Below the pieces are notes generated by a model, which was not told the origin of the DNA, searched no databases, and saw nothing but the letters and a program-made list of their open reading frames with translations. This document shows positions 42,201-46,661 of a DNA stretch of 64,000 nt, piece after piece. Made by a program: the position numbers and the translations under genes. Positions within the stretch are counted from its first letter, which is position 1; each line of letters opens with the position of its first letter. The stretch is taken from IMG/VR virus record IMGVR_UViG_3300033146_005439, positions 47,383-111,382 of that record; one strand, given 5' to 3'. Source of the stretch: a virus.

Positions 42201-45200
42201 AGCTTTAACCAAAGATTTGGAAGGAAATATCTTAGAATATTGTGTTTTTAATTGTTGTATACCTTCTATACCATCTTTTAATTCTATACCTAGTTGTTTA
42301 AAAACTTGTTGTGTTTGTTCAAAAACTTTTTTATTTACATTAGCTTCTCCACCTACAACTAAACCTTTTTCTGGATTTTTAAAAAGTTCCAACATAAATT
42401 TATTACCTGAAGTTTTTAAAGCTTTAACTAGATCTTCTACAGGTATAGAAGCTGTACCTTTTAACTGTGAAGCATTTTGTTTAATAATTTCAGAGGCTAA
42501 CTCACCCATACTTTTAGGTAGCATTGCTACACCAAGACCGGCCTTTTTCTGCTCGGCTGCCGTCATAACCTTTATAGAAGGTTCTTTATATTTCTTTAAA
42601 ATCTCTGCCATACTTCCAGACTTAGTAGGTGTTATAGAAACACCTTTAGACCCATAACGTGTAGTAAATTTTCTGCCAAAATGGTTCATAAAAACTTCTG
42701 CAAGTTTAGCTGTCTGAACTTCAGTACTTTCACCTCTAACAGTAGATAATTCCTTTTTAACTTCTTTAATTAGTGCCACATCAGCACGACCTTTATATTT
42801 CTCAGGCACTCCCATAATACTCATAATTTCACTACCAGCTTTACTAATATCACCTTCTTGAATAGCAGTAGCCTTACCTCCTGCGGAAGTAGGCCTAACC
42901 AACTTTTTAGTAACAGTAGTAACAGCTTTAGCTAAATCACCAGCAACAACTATTTGGTCCTCAAAAGTACTAGCAGTATGACTTAACTCTGCTAAAACAT
43001 TAAAGCCATAACCTTGAGTACCCATACGGCCACTCATAATAGCTTCATTTTCTCTATTAGAACGTAATGTAGGAAATTGAGATTTAATACCTGAAGCTTT
43101 AGCGTAAGCTGTAGGATCAAAAATTTTAGCAGAAGAAACATTAGATATATTACGACCTAATTGCTGAAATTGTTGGCCGAAAGGAGCCATAGCTTTTAAG
43201 TCATCTTTATATAAAGAAATCATTTTACCATGAAGAGTATTTAACTCATTTATACCTTTAAAATCAACTTCATCTGTAAAATTATAAGTATTATTTTTAG
43301 AAAAATCTACTATAGCACCAGCAGTTGATTCTGGTAAACCTAAACTAGATAACGCACGAGCATTACCCAAATTAATTTGCTTTTTCCTGGTTTTAACTTC
43401 TGGAACATCAAGCTTATCTAAATTTTGATATTCATACAATAATTCTCTATTTCTTTTATTAACATTACGAATAAATTCTTTTTGTTGTTCAGGGCCAAAC
43501 ATAGGTTCAAATTCAGTATCATCCTTAAACTGTTTCTGATAAGCTGAAGAAGTTTGATACATAGACTTAACTATATTAGATTGATGCATACCTCTTCGAG
43601 GTTTATCATATTCAACTATAGGTAGTAAACCTTCCATTTGAGATATAGCTTTTTCAAACTTTCTAAAACCTCTTTCTGAAGTATCAGCATGTTTAGTTAT
43701 AGCTTCAATTTTTTGAGGTAAAGTCTTATTTAAAATATCATAAAAATTAGAAAAAGAAATCTCATCTAAGGACTTCACTACTTTATAGGCACTCATTCCA
43801 GCAGTATCCATAGCATCTATAAAAGCATCCACAGACTTAGCACTGGCAGCAGTTCTATTAATTAAGGCTTCAAATTCTTTTTGAGCAGTCTTAGCTTTTA
43901 CTGGTGCTACCGTCCCTGAAGTAATTCTTTGTTTCTCTATAGCCATAGGAATAGTGGCTTGTTTGTAAATCTTTTTCACATCCTCTAAACCTATATCTTG
44001 TAAATTTCTAGCACGAGTATTACCAGGTAAAGCTAAAGCTTTAACTAAAGCTTTAGTTATAGCATCCATATTAGCAGGTACTTTTCCTGAATCTAAAGCT
44101 CGGGTTCCCTTAGCTAATTCCATAGCTTTATTAGAATTTAAACTACCTCTACTCTTTAATTCTGAAACATAAGTATCAAAAGCTTTTTCAAACCCTGATT
44201 TATAAGTAGAATATGAAGATAAAGCTCTTTGTCTACCTGAAGGTGTCTCTACTATAGGAGTACCTTTAGAAGTAATTTTAGCGGAAGGTAGAGAAACCGT
44301 TTTAAGCACACCCTGCTTAGATAACAACTGACGTATCTCACCTTCACCTAAAGTAGCTCCATAAAGTTCATCTAAGTGATCCTTAAAATTTTTCTGTAGT
44401 AAATCACTAATATTTTTAGTTGAAGCTGCAGGATCTTTACTGATTTTATTTACTATCTCTTTTAATTTACCATCGTAAGTTCTAGTATTTAAATTATTTT
44501 TTAACCATTCAGCTACATTATCAAAATGCTTTTCTACTTCTTTGGACACTACATCTTTCTGACCACCCTCTCCAAAGAGTTGCTTAGATAATTTTCTTTT
44601 ATAATCATTAAGTAATTTATCTATAGGTCCTTTTTTACCCGTATAAGATTCTAAAGCTTTAGAAGAAGCGATATCTACATTCCATTGTCTGCCTCTTAAT
44701 TTAAAAGCTTGTCCTGGTGTTTTACCTACAACATTCCATCTACCAGAATTATCAGAAGATTGTTTTAAACCTTTATTTAATTCATCAAAAATTCTTTTTT
44801 GAAGTACTTGTAAAGATTTAGCTAAATTTTTAGCATTAGCATAAACTTCTTTTTCATAAGGATTTTTTATAGAAGAAGCTGCTTTAGAAGTACTTTGTAT
44901 AAAAGATTCTCCTGGATAAATAGGCATTTCTTTAAAAGCTTTAGTAGGTACTGTGCGTCTAAAGCTACGTAAGCCAGCGGTAGAAGTGCTAGCTTGTTTT
45001 CTTATATTACTTTGTATAGTCCGTGCTTCTAATTCACGTGCTTTATTTAATTGACTAGTAGTTTTAACTTCTTCTTTTCTAACTTTAACTACTTCTTTAT
45101 TAATAGTAGTAATATCTTTATAAGATTGATCAACATCATCAATAGCTTTAGATAATAAAGCACCTTGTTTAGTAGATAGTTGTTCTAATGTTTTATTTAA

Positions 45201-46640
45201 AGTAGTTAAGTCTATATTGCTTAATTGTTTTTCAAAAATAGAAATACTATTTAAAATGTCTTTTCTTAATCTATTAGCTTTACCTACACCAGCACCTCCT
45301 GGAGTAGCTTCAGGTAAAGGTTTCTGTAAAGTACTTTTTACAACACCTAATGGAGCAGAAACTTTTTTATTAGCTACAATATGATTAACACGCTGTGGCT
45401 GAGTTGTATTCTTAAAAGAAAAAGCCTGAGTCTTGTCTTGTAACTTTTGTAAACTCTTATAAGCTTGCTCTAACTCAGAAACTAAACCTTCACCTATACC
45501 TTTTGCAGATTTAAACTTAACTATCGTAGCTTTTAAAGCATCCAACTTATCAATAATATATTTTAACTGATCTACAGCTACAGCTAAAGATCTGGGATCA
45601 CCTATGACTGATGAAATAGTAGTGTCACCTTTAATTTTAAGTTTATGCTCTTCAGATAAAACTTTCTGAACTACTTCTAACTGCTGCAATAAATCTATTA
45701 AATCATTCTTTTTAACGTCTACTTTTAAAGATGCTTTTTTCTCACCTTCAATAGCTTCTATTTGATCAGTAATCTTACCTAATTTTTGAGTAGCTTCTTG
45801 GTCATCAACTTTAACTTTAACTTTAACTATTTTATCTGCTACATTTTTAAAAGTAGATACTACTGTATTTAAACTACTAACTATCTTTCTTAAATTATTT
45901 AAAGAATCTTTAGATACCTCTATTTCTGGTATATTAGCTACTTTTAATACTATATCAGAAAGAACTTTCTTTAGCCCCGAAGCATCAGCTCCTGTAGTGG
46001 AATCTAATTTTTTAATTAAAGTTGTAATTAATTTTATAAATTGTGAAAAGTCGCCTTTAAAATCTTTAAAAGGATTTTCTAACTTATAATTAGAACCTTG
46101 CTTATTATATCTGGCTAATTCTTTGGCTAAAGCTTTAGCAATAGCTTTTGCTAAAGCATTATTATCAATATTCAAATCTGTGCGTTTAGACACAGTAGTA
46201 CTAATTGATTTTGTTAAAGAAGTAATTAAACTAGCAAGTTCTTTTTGATCTTGAGATGTACCTAAAGAAGAAACAGATCGAGTTAAAGTACCTTTTAAAC
46301 CTTTTAATTCTGATAATTCTTTAGCTAATACTTTAATTACTTTTACAAGATCTTGTATTTCTTTTACATTTTGGGGTTTTTGGGTAGTTTGTAGTTTACT
46401 TAAAAGTTTAGTAATTTCTGAAATTTTATTATTATACTCTTTTAATACTGCAGCCACTTCTGAAGAAGCACTACCCTTACCTTTATCACCGGCTTTTGCC
46501 GCTTTTTCTAATATAGCTATTAATTTTTTATTAAGACGTTCTAAAGTCTGTGCAGACTTTTGTGTAGGAGCCTGAGTTTTTGTATTAGATGTAGAATCAG
46601 TATTCTTAATATTTACAGTATAAGTAGTATTATTAGCCAA
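24228..46640 (-). CDS. Giant tape measure protein fused to RNA polymerase-, nuclease- and peptidase-like domains
   Basis: A 7470-residue protein, far beyond usual tape measure lengths. The start codon is TTG (46638-46640) behind GGGAG with 9 nt spacing; no in-frame ATG is near. Order of parts: coiled-coil N-terminus (1-600); RNA polymerase-like motifs (about 1150-2450); PD-(D/E)XK nuclease motifs (about 2990-3160); TP901-type tape measure core with hydrophobic segments (about 3690-4050); long helical region; two copies of a GPGTGTSDSI module (near 5410 and 6285); zincin HEIGH (6627-6631); nine-residue VDV repeats (7268-7333); terminal coiled coil. Two paralogous chaperone candidates precede it and the hub follows, the normal tape measure setting. 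It should set tail length and enter the cell with the DNA. The stop is TGA, overlapping the hub start. Confidence 0.93.
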   Translation of the reverse strand: MANNTTYTVNIKNTDSTSNTKTQAPTQKSAQTLERLNKKLIAILEKAAKAGDKGKGSASSEVAAVLKEYNNKISEITKLLSKLQTTQKPQNVKEIQDLVKVIKVLAKELSELKGLKGTLTRSVSSLGTSQDQKELASLITSLTKSISTTVSKRTDLNIDNNALAKAIAKALAKELARYNKQGSNYKLENPFKDFKGDFSQFIKLITTLIKKLDSTTGADASGLKKVLSDIVLKVANIPEIEVSKDSLNNLRKIVSSLNTVVSTFKNVADKIVKVKVKVDDQEATQKLGKITDQIEAIEGEKKASLKVDVKKNDLIDLLQQLEVVQKVLSEEHKLKIKGDTTISSVIGDPRSLAVAVDQLKYIIDKLDALKATIVKFKSAKGIGEGLVSELEQAYKSLQKLQDKTQAFSFKNTTQPQRVNHIVANKKVSAPLGVVKSTLQKPLPEATPGGAGVGKANRLRKDILNSISIFEKQLSNIDLTTLNKTLEQLSTKQGALLSKAIDDVDQSYKDITTINKEVVKVRKEEVKTTSQLNKARELEARTIQSNIRKQASTSTAGLRSFRRTVPTKAFKEMPIYPGESFIQSTSKAASSIKNPYEKEVYANAKNLAKSLQVLQKRIFDELNKGLKQSSDNSGRWNVVGKTPGQAFKLRGRQWNVDIASSKALESYTGKKGPIDKLLNDYKRKLSKQLFGEGGQKDVVSKEVEKHFDNVAEWLKNNLNTRTYDGKLKEIVNKISKDPAASTKNISDLLQKNFKDHLDELYGATLGEGEIRQLLSKQGVLKTVSLPSAKITSKGTPIVETPSGRQRALSSYSTYKSGFEKAFDTYVSELKSRGSLNSNKAMELAKGTRALDSGKVPANMDAITKALVKALALPGNTRARNLQDIGLEDVKKIYKQATIPMAIEKQRITSGTVAPVKAKTAQKEFEALINRTAASAKSVDAFIDAMDTAGMSAYKVVKSLDEISFSNFYDILNKTLPQKIEAITKHADTSERGFRKFEKAISQMEGLLPIVEYDKPRRGMHQSNIVKSMYQTSSAYQKQFKDDTEFEPMFGPEQQKEFIRNVNKRNRELLYEYQNLDKLDVPEVKTRKKQINLGNARALSSLGLPESTAGAIVDFSKNNTYNFTDEVDFKGINELNTLHGKMISLYKDDLKAMAPFGQQFQQLGRNISNVSSAKIFDPTAYAKASGIKSQFPTLRSNRENEAIMSGRMGTQGYGFNVLAELSHTASTFEDQIVVAGDLAKAVTTVTKKLVRPTSAGGKATAIQEGDISKAGSEIMSIMGVPEKYKGRADVALIKEVKKELSTVRGESTEVQTAKLAEVFMNHFGRKFTTRYGSKGVSITPTKSGSMAEILKKYKEPSIKVMTAAEQKKAGLGVAMLPKSMGELASEIIKQNASQLKGTASIPVEDLVKALKTSGNKFMLELFKNPEKGLVVGGEANVNKKVFEQTQQVFKQLGIELKDGIEGIQQLKTQYSKIFPSKSLVKAKPIDIRISSFGAAKRGLQTEALEMITGNLASTSKTGTTVIKDKIDYKKLLGPTSKKGTLSSYAATLGYAGTGKSEAAIRKAIEKMYGDKAAENKEFIDALVKLESDSSFYVDVIDELGNKHKSLVGPKFVQIIEDAKQFQEWSKGDIASGAKGLKLNLPAYAAYQSIFGPDSNMLKQINAAYDAKQAEAYENILTYLISSNKDYGEQFLKELNTVSLKDIKPFEGSFGTFEKGAANSMLGSVFDTDKFPTAFKTKLPTANRNVKEDFYVPSSIARQPFADPNVAGGYGITGTGRALQNVLTSARSLSAYQNKDLSLLNENDKKTILKYFGGNLQSKLKNTDESSKKTYIEQLFKVAEQNASSEKGLLPESIKKYNAAGLQGVGTASQKEYVAALKEAFVNNKISAKNKLGPLDRTAAELKTLLLGDYQPGKGSSGPSIVSSKKGTNAQFKVLEDIKASMGMDFNEVALFKKDENQILTKKLAQLEKAKQEYFKSLEQELVGKSGAVAQTFFTKKIPAVLAKATNAMVDKTADMKKFGSMLDNINKQYAGVIKDLGQADFTKDVSLVKSLGAEHAKKVASYKKIGLPVLKQNELGIPKKLADKLSVSYTKKFDTKGQVTKSSDVKSTLTSLLTYVEKLEKSLAEGSAQPEVRDYIDKELAPYIESVRFPFTGTSSVQPYKAKLLKTTKGLNEDSLLVPGVPEMDVNKFDALFKSIKARMEQASTKREELRTIGTPETNQKADELTKYIDALSKALSDALPKYIAQAQKLDYDGDQIEIHTATIKEARQEIKRHFDLLTKEVDSTAARFRDVFTYDAMQPTQGAAPLAFMAKAYTKKFPKEHGFDYLQKPFYTENLSYLSNKEKINILASKKVDTDNLTGPDAVNTLMTEMFTKAGASFKSIEGVETLDEAAQKAAEALDKLTEQDKPMAGLVEGYLKESLSNLKFDNAVNAQLFKLHTGTDVESLTKLMRSYEAQIGFGSGEINNARSGNKLDRTNLLRERQTQLNELYRFAVQKGMDVKHAGETPVAGELSSLLTKGPKALEVLIGKIKAGGNYGGLKDFMEENDKALKLNLGRYKTEDLRKAAQEPYMNIQNAEQLNRPELVNAMVKAMGFEGFLRSLQKSIEKQAIAYLSQTKDEKTGEPLGEAGAKKYLTSLYEKGKGINMSKMVTEPFDPLYKYRTGAASGRLKSGLMETFASDIKHPTKDTRGGAYSLMTGSFSKDLQRVNSSIDSKKLEAMGLAIENITFDSAKSVQSLRAFIDELDSLETALRIAPISVNKRTQILQSKSVIGKLTNKPAPPKSGMSEEELISFYKAYDSFIETKALLTERIKRLNTALSVQAKDITSTSTTELPRRNQIQETRAKLAEAKYNRAKGLSGAQSKSGGVLPPTPTEPSVGKYSMGSGIVPVHLVSVNSDVFTKFANTFSMVKAAANTVSAGSDQTTYINKLKDIAARASGGANELKDASFETMYRASAFHGGGKFSFKENYKGPDFEKQVASIKETMLGTAMKDVDKDLLDSTSLIGTALHEMIEDRMVEASNKIKGQGTPIIEKFVSYADDAVGAITGHVDAILTNAEGKMTTAVDIKTVSGKLKDTLGKAVEGAGSADVGAVLGKLGNKKSSSYARYKIEEVRSQLNFYMKALQEAGDDVQQAEVHFYDRMGDPKNEKPVVVRFKFDENLFKKDMKAIKVAREAIQKEIASGKPISFAKTGSLETLSKIAKEESLYKAKGAQVPGRPSKSEIQELLKGGRSYYEAYRNKGAFYKSKGTGSAGISQDQINKFTKPEYQKPQTLNLTPYSGSGPVAELKNIKLLRAAAKTMQASHGVDLEKAAKELPRQAQDMIEGAKTGNVKASDFFKYIKDVQILDKSRENPELDGAKLANAWKLFKDAQLEYLIKKAEQAKQYLENVKKTEDSRQISLAYTDFTKAVGDVQAHVKKGVGKRSDIYTRNKVWSQPDIAKAAGVYMSPSEIESKAAVDIEGDSDLYETYKKIVGDLSGDKRDAMASPMEKARFAIKSLTSMDDELIKLMEDGKLLERLGPEIAEAWDFKGGAQKITRLRDALELFKQYNVSDSPLSVERKNLEQTIKMLKDAENKLTYMDLGRQTTKKGPGAWGETGVVSVPKWLDPKTQEALNKRNIAKIRDYMKTPAAKGGAKVGETYIYKAKVFDQAGNAVKNVQTAFTKYKEVVDATGNTIGKFTTKQIDMNESLAGSHRGIQGAIKRAVMWGAASTIVYGGFNKLKESVGVLADIEVQMASLRMVMNPLTSDFDNLQKSAINMAKQYGVAVTDVLQGMKVFAQQGLPEPQILERTQTATLAANVTTLNAKDATEALTAAMKVFNKEGKTSMHFLDAWSEVESKHAITAGDMADAIKKAASAAKNAGFTFDQLNGIVAAIGSTTRQSGKEVGTSMRFIMRRLTSEKGPKELGKLGISTITGSGELKGGFNILDELAGKWKDLTQAQKMNIAQAIGGTRQYNALLVLMDNWGQALEAIRHSVDSKGSAERKNQELMKTYAKQLEQTKAAMVELQTSVGKVAFPVFKFGLKAVKTIAETLAGIPDSIKAAGAAMLGFLVFLSKGDKIISSIADTLSTGTPVAGGLFGSIKDELKTAAFEILGAGAGTTSVRGLKTVTPGVVSGVAGGKQLSDFNSALGKSTYLIANLGKKFNSYVAATAKGTASATGFVGKTLKKIGNFLSFTSTALSGASSAGVKDKGEDTTWKDIGLRAAGTYGSAKGVKELFKKYGFKSLGKLAGATTAVAGEFVGLGASAAGMFVDAFSKKLGAGGDLFKEWAGKNSGLVESIAPLGLTIMTLLPAFKSLSKEFIASMQSAEAFEKSMYGLKRSQEDQLKTLRNVAHGYSTFKKGYQDIIKSMSPAAQKESKRLGTYRSPLLEMVDKQQEATKMANDLAKVNNSLVAGYDELGNAVLKASGDFENLFSVLEKSKLREMAKTDVSIASKYIKDMTATGGSEKWKYELKALAKEVPAIGGLLSKGINVTPAKALKEAVKELNYMMSQKNKYSLSDIYDKDISKLQEKVTKLSDKLKGSYEGFRKTLSSMSLKGLPTDEISRILSSPELQKGYEMALKIEPKFQVGAMKGKASWQDVLGQEVMKRVYPTKSGLLDVTKELTTANVESAGIAKRQGKVLSGDIVTFMDDAAKKFNMAGRQAIVEYKKTIDGTYDWVATYFNTKTLKVETHKFDSNMQAIVDSVLPVRQIEKDLSDRIGALNEFMAGAGAGLRGISPKDFKRNFNLGERFFSEISTSTILQGAKGYNPLEKSFGKSPFQKGWAADFKKYYAKPMEEYRFLLERLQKMKLDGIDAKSIKMTTGLYDQIVQLQNVLKNNQIIMQYRAAFVDLTKAMEANSRATAENVAVTESRLKLTRETAGLMSGKSKELANLDLGIQDKTKLTAQQRLLIKNPKFEAMAKQLKVLEAKREGTANNIYAIDKTKVALDSIRKVSKGFGTAVKPEDFQKYLTEVAGPGNELKELKVDTTKTAENTANTVDRLDKLIERFDKQGEVRNLSTLLDDLMLTPNDIVSALLPGFVTESGKIVSALDRVAKIRDTAAKTGDSEMLIKSNRALDLLTKRLISREGLAGAAKMIDNKSVGGPGSYSSKEMYSRAFAGMNANTLLGELRNKMPDERKWFGLRSKGGTPEFDKQVATLEALQKENKTKVAESSLLNSKNMAGLAAGTAVFATYKRNYTSKKIEAIDQELKKLSERALKAGEVVSSTITPEGKKYKLSGEYGKRQEELLAQKAQEYKKARFYGSLQGMSAGTGAATLFARKMGLSDKWSMRSGAVGGAIGTYAAAKMQTGLTGEELPESFKKYGQALKDFAKTVSESEGIFGKVKEFFAFRGLKKASSTFMKDFAEESLGIKEVAGATKPKSVREDYIKPGMEKASDKMNEAADKMKEAVDKMATKKDNKAFGGYVQSFAQGGVVKGPGTGTSDSILLQDVPEGSFVIPSKYANKAKALIAKSSYATNNTGSSGKTATIRVSNGELIIPPTMAKAIGRDKLLKLQKGQLDTLAHGGIIGSFAAGGEVKGPTVSVDPIDYNKVAQIATAATASTLARYVAEKDTQKVRAADLKQGADVEAAKLRAIISENSVAAQQVYDELHKQTVNSTKVGGNQSTVKESTILDSEEAYKKAVKDTEKLKKNLETTFDDTTEDVKKLKAELTKLELAEKFKIQLETIERDIKNTNFAKDIQDSLKIGKGIYAGMSVPSTNISLGETSMRGLDKFQLMQLLEGRKEPKTLVEKTSSFFKSPTDTTKALTAYKSLDRLIIDAQSRINAMVSNRSQAVNSGEQKKWDTLIKKESDKLAKLVKSQLAHGGALLKASLLAEQALNRFSSATDMTAELMSQRLDDLNSLQNQGFNGNLRGTPSGLQLIPNNINDLNVEQFMGLAGGAKAKNLMRSYKDRQFLYEAKLAERSSIAKQLALKTQEYNALPSNKGWFSTSESVVQKQVRLELELLSKSAKETDNVLNKLKKELVSISLTLNGFKSLSAAMLQLEQGISQATDSLSGLKYGSFEAKRSLESMYGGSSSFAPQFIDPYAQYKASKAGVQLTLGASNQFDIKRANLMEQLRTSKGTQRSDILTQLNLIPSEKAAYKKSEKLQQISDITRTNFAPIKEFADKLSSFANNPNYNFNEEQRGYFGQQASKLYDMIKQAGENTRNNAVAQKPDMTILEDIKTGLINKAFGGDETKYADYFKNANTPVVNALDSQTLILAKILEVMSGGKEQAKDTLSTLGIDSTKFFPEDELKSFGDKLKTLFQHVLPGSIPFSSKTMPFSPARYFKKLTSEEKALGGTIGTTIKGPGTGTSDSISMRVPEGSFIIQSKYANKAKTSLNNFAKGGVPVNVSNGELLLTPDEVKAIGGVTAARKLNQGKGYASGGGVFNWLSTQAGKGIQSLEDYRLKGTHNILGQAGAATLELGARVGKTLALDPLKTIENISTYQAQKGMKTTLAKGVSMAKGVGSFVSNLNIEQLKEIGASVKTSFMGDIKKGGLGVTSGILSALAGTALSGGVASRLKGFNPLSNEIGAIGTNVKSGGSSIASLMARASGLPADVLPGYTKTVSSVMSKYKDILGDVDLDVSALSAINKKKGNLGRAYKDLRTGRSKVDIAAGNIYNPNVKVLSGHMRSIAQDQDKLLRATMVHEIGHVASRKFLEDAPDLHKYWRNLALKDKYATEYAKESLKNYRSMGADELKLSDEPLAELFRLHDLAGIKEPMYSAQTPNEIKKMFVKILTNKNVQKEFKINRQVPKGVPYVGDATKDFYKFALGGSIKNKKHVYTNLFGPGIQKLNSKGAWEEMVLPELQTISEYFKSQGIDANKIDNYYRNKKKYRGEDVTRATNRTMFAPAPSFMDLNSQRKRITKAGFKTISDATLLKMVGNTGLRGGVKVNNASPMIKDNYLGYYTNSYDMHVANRANVFDQQKKEMKARRILRSRQLSAARPDYEALRKDDLNKYKMSGGIDIFGKASADVEAMPSRAKNTKYDVTTKSGKLFKDIDSLLRFGGDEAKLTKFIEANKGNMNIAVFGDTDVANIKNWADVKNPKTKALMMKSLVEGTKTLQGMMSQYKNTSDVVEKSNLFANMRYLFEDKLAGTVFKNVAEKRDTFDLSGGRNRRYFPVSVSYLKHIGIDSAGINQRIKDGSIYKDTKTGKLYVDRKEFSSFIGSSYFKTPGISSKSSVIKAGTEENAFMNIITKDYSPEAFLKKHLLGGFVKGHKHTGGMINSTGNYFLEKGELVVSKNFKNGGLALSDELDSKSLNIPTTSITIDNIGELNKAIEELKSVEFKVDVSDTKVPVDVSDATVKVDVGDAKVPVDVNDAKVSVDVGEAKIGVDVTGVKVPVDLPEATIKVDTSSFEAAVNKLTSLNLEGVGAAVGAEKNDQLATVLDNLSNQITDLKVRHTEDITMLNTKIEDTSSIAVLSDIQEKHTLDTAYLEKQINDLISDLNVLRSDKSGLSQEMNTRFMEQEAKLNRILTHVYSVSALGGLYNG
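24642..24839 (-). repeat. Nine-residue VDV tandem repeats in tape measure C-terminus
   Basis: Seven 27-bp units (residues 7268-7330), each of the form V-D-V-x-[DE]-A-[KT]-V-x, such as VDVSDTKVP and VDVGDAKVP, followed by a partial VDT. The strict alternation of Val and polar residues suggests stacked beta strands. It sits just before the final coiled coil of the tape measure. Confidence 0.85.
26580..26860 (-). other. Zincin peptidase-like domain in the tape measure
   Basis: Residues 6627-6631 are HEIGH, in the helix RATMVHEIGHVASRKF, with DEPLAELFRLH about 50 residues later providing a plausible third ligand (Glu). This is the HExxH plus distal Glu layout of gluzincin metallopeptidases. A DIAAGNIYNPNVKVLSGH beta segment precedes it, as expected for the fold. 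Targets could be the cell wall or envelope, or the protein itself during ejection; the sequence does not decide. Confidence 0.65.
27550..27815 (-). repeat. GPGTGTSDSI module, copy 2
   Basis: This segment encodes IKGPGTGTSDSISMRVPEGS, then KYANKAK, then VNVSNGELLLTPDEVKAIGG. It closely matches copy 1 at 30140-30435. The module is frequent in C-terminal parts of tape measure proteins. Confidence 0.75.
30140..30435 (-). repeat. GPGTGTSDSI module, copy 1
   Basis: This segment encodes VKGPGTGTSDSILLQDVPEG, then SKYANKAKALI, then IRVSNGELIIPPTMAKAIGR. It is an internal duplicate of copy 2 with the same order of blocks and a longer linker. Confidence 0.75.
34480..35585 (-). other. TP901-type tape measure core domain
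   Basis: Residues of about 3690-4050 have GAIKRAVMWGAASTIVYGGF, then DVLQGMKVFAQQGL, then GIVAAIGSTTRQSGKEVGTS, then LLVLMDNWGQALEAI. This matches the PhageMin_Tail/TP901 core found across siphovirus tape measures. A hydrophobic segment (AAGAAMLGFLVFL) ends the block and could insert into the host membrane. This domain fixes the identity of the whole gene as a tape measure protein. Confidence 0.85.
37165..37675 (-). other. PD-(D/E)XK (RecB/Cas4-like) nuclease domain in the tape measure
   Basis: Residues of about 2990-3160 contain the motifs in order: GTALHEMIED (His 3007), GHVDAIL (Asp 3048), AVDIKTV (Asp 3063, Lys 3065) and RSQLNFYMKAL (Gln 3113, Tyr 3117). This is the layout of RecB/Cas4-type PD-(D/E)XK nucleases: helix with His, metal-binding Asp, D/E-x-K, then Q-x(3)-Y. 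All key residues are present, so activity is plausible. In a tape measure the domain would enter the host early; host DNA attack or DNA processing are possible roles. Confidence 0.75.
39290..43193 (-). other. Two-barrel RNA polymerase-like region in the tape measure
   Basis: Residues of about 1150-2450. Beta-like signs: TFEDQIVVAGDL with Glu1227-Asp1228 (bacterial beta GYNFEDSILVSERV); KFTTRYGSKGV with Lys1324 and Lys1332, eight apart (bacterial KMAGRHGNKGV); PKSMGELASEI from Pro1375 (bacterial PSRMNIGQILE). Beta'-like signs: RFPFTG with Arg2146 and Pro2148 (bacterial RPPTLHR) and DYDGDQIEIH with Asp2249, 2251 and 2253 (bacterial DFDGDQMAVH), followed by an acidic helix as in beta'. Order and spacing agree with a beta-beta' fusion. 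The metal-binding aspartates and substrate-binding lysines are kept, so it may be active. Confidence 0.8.
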
Positions 46641-46661
46641 TTTTATTTTCTCCCAAAATAA

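Noticed and set aside
25507-42657. Plus-strand open frames opposite the tape measure gene
   Set aside because: They are antisense shadows of a low-stop AT-rich coding strand, with low-complexity Ser/Pro/Asn-rich products and no start signals.
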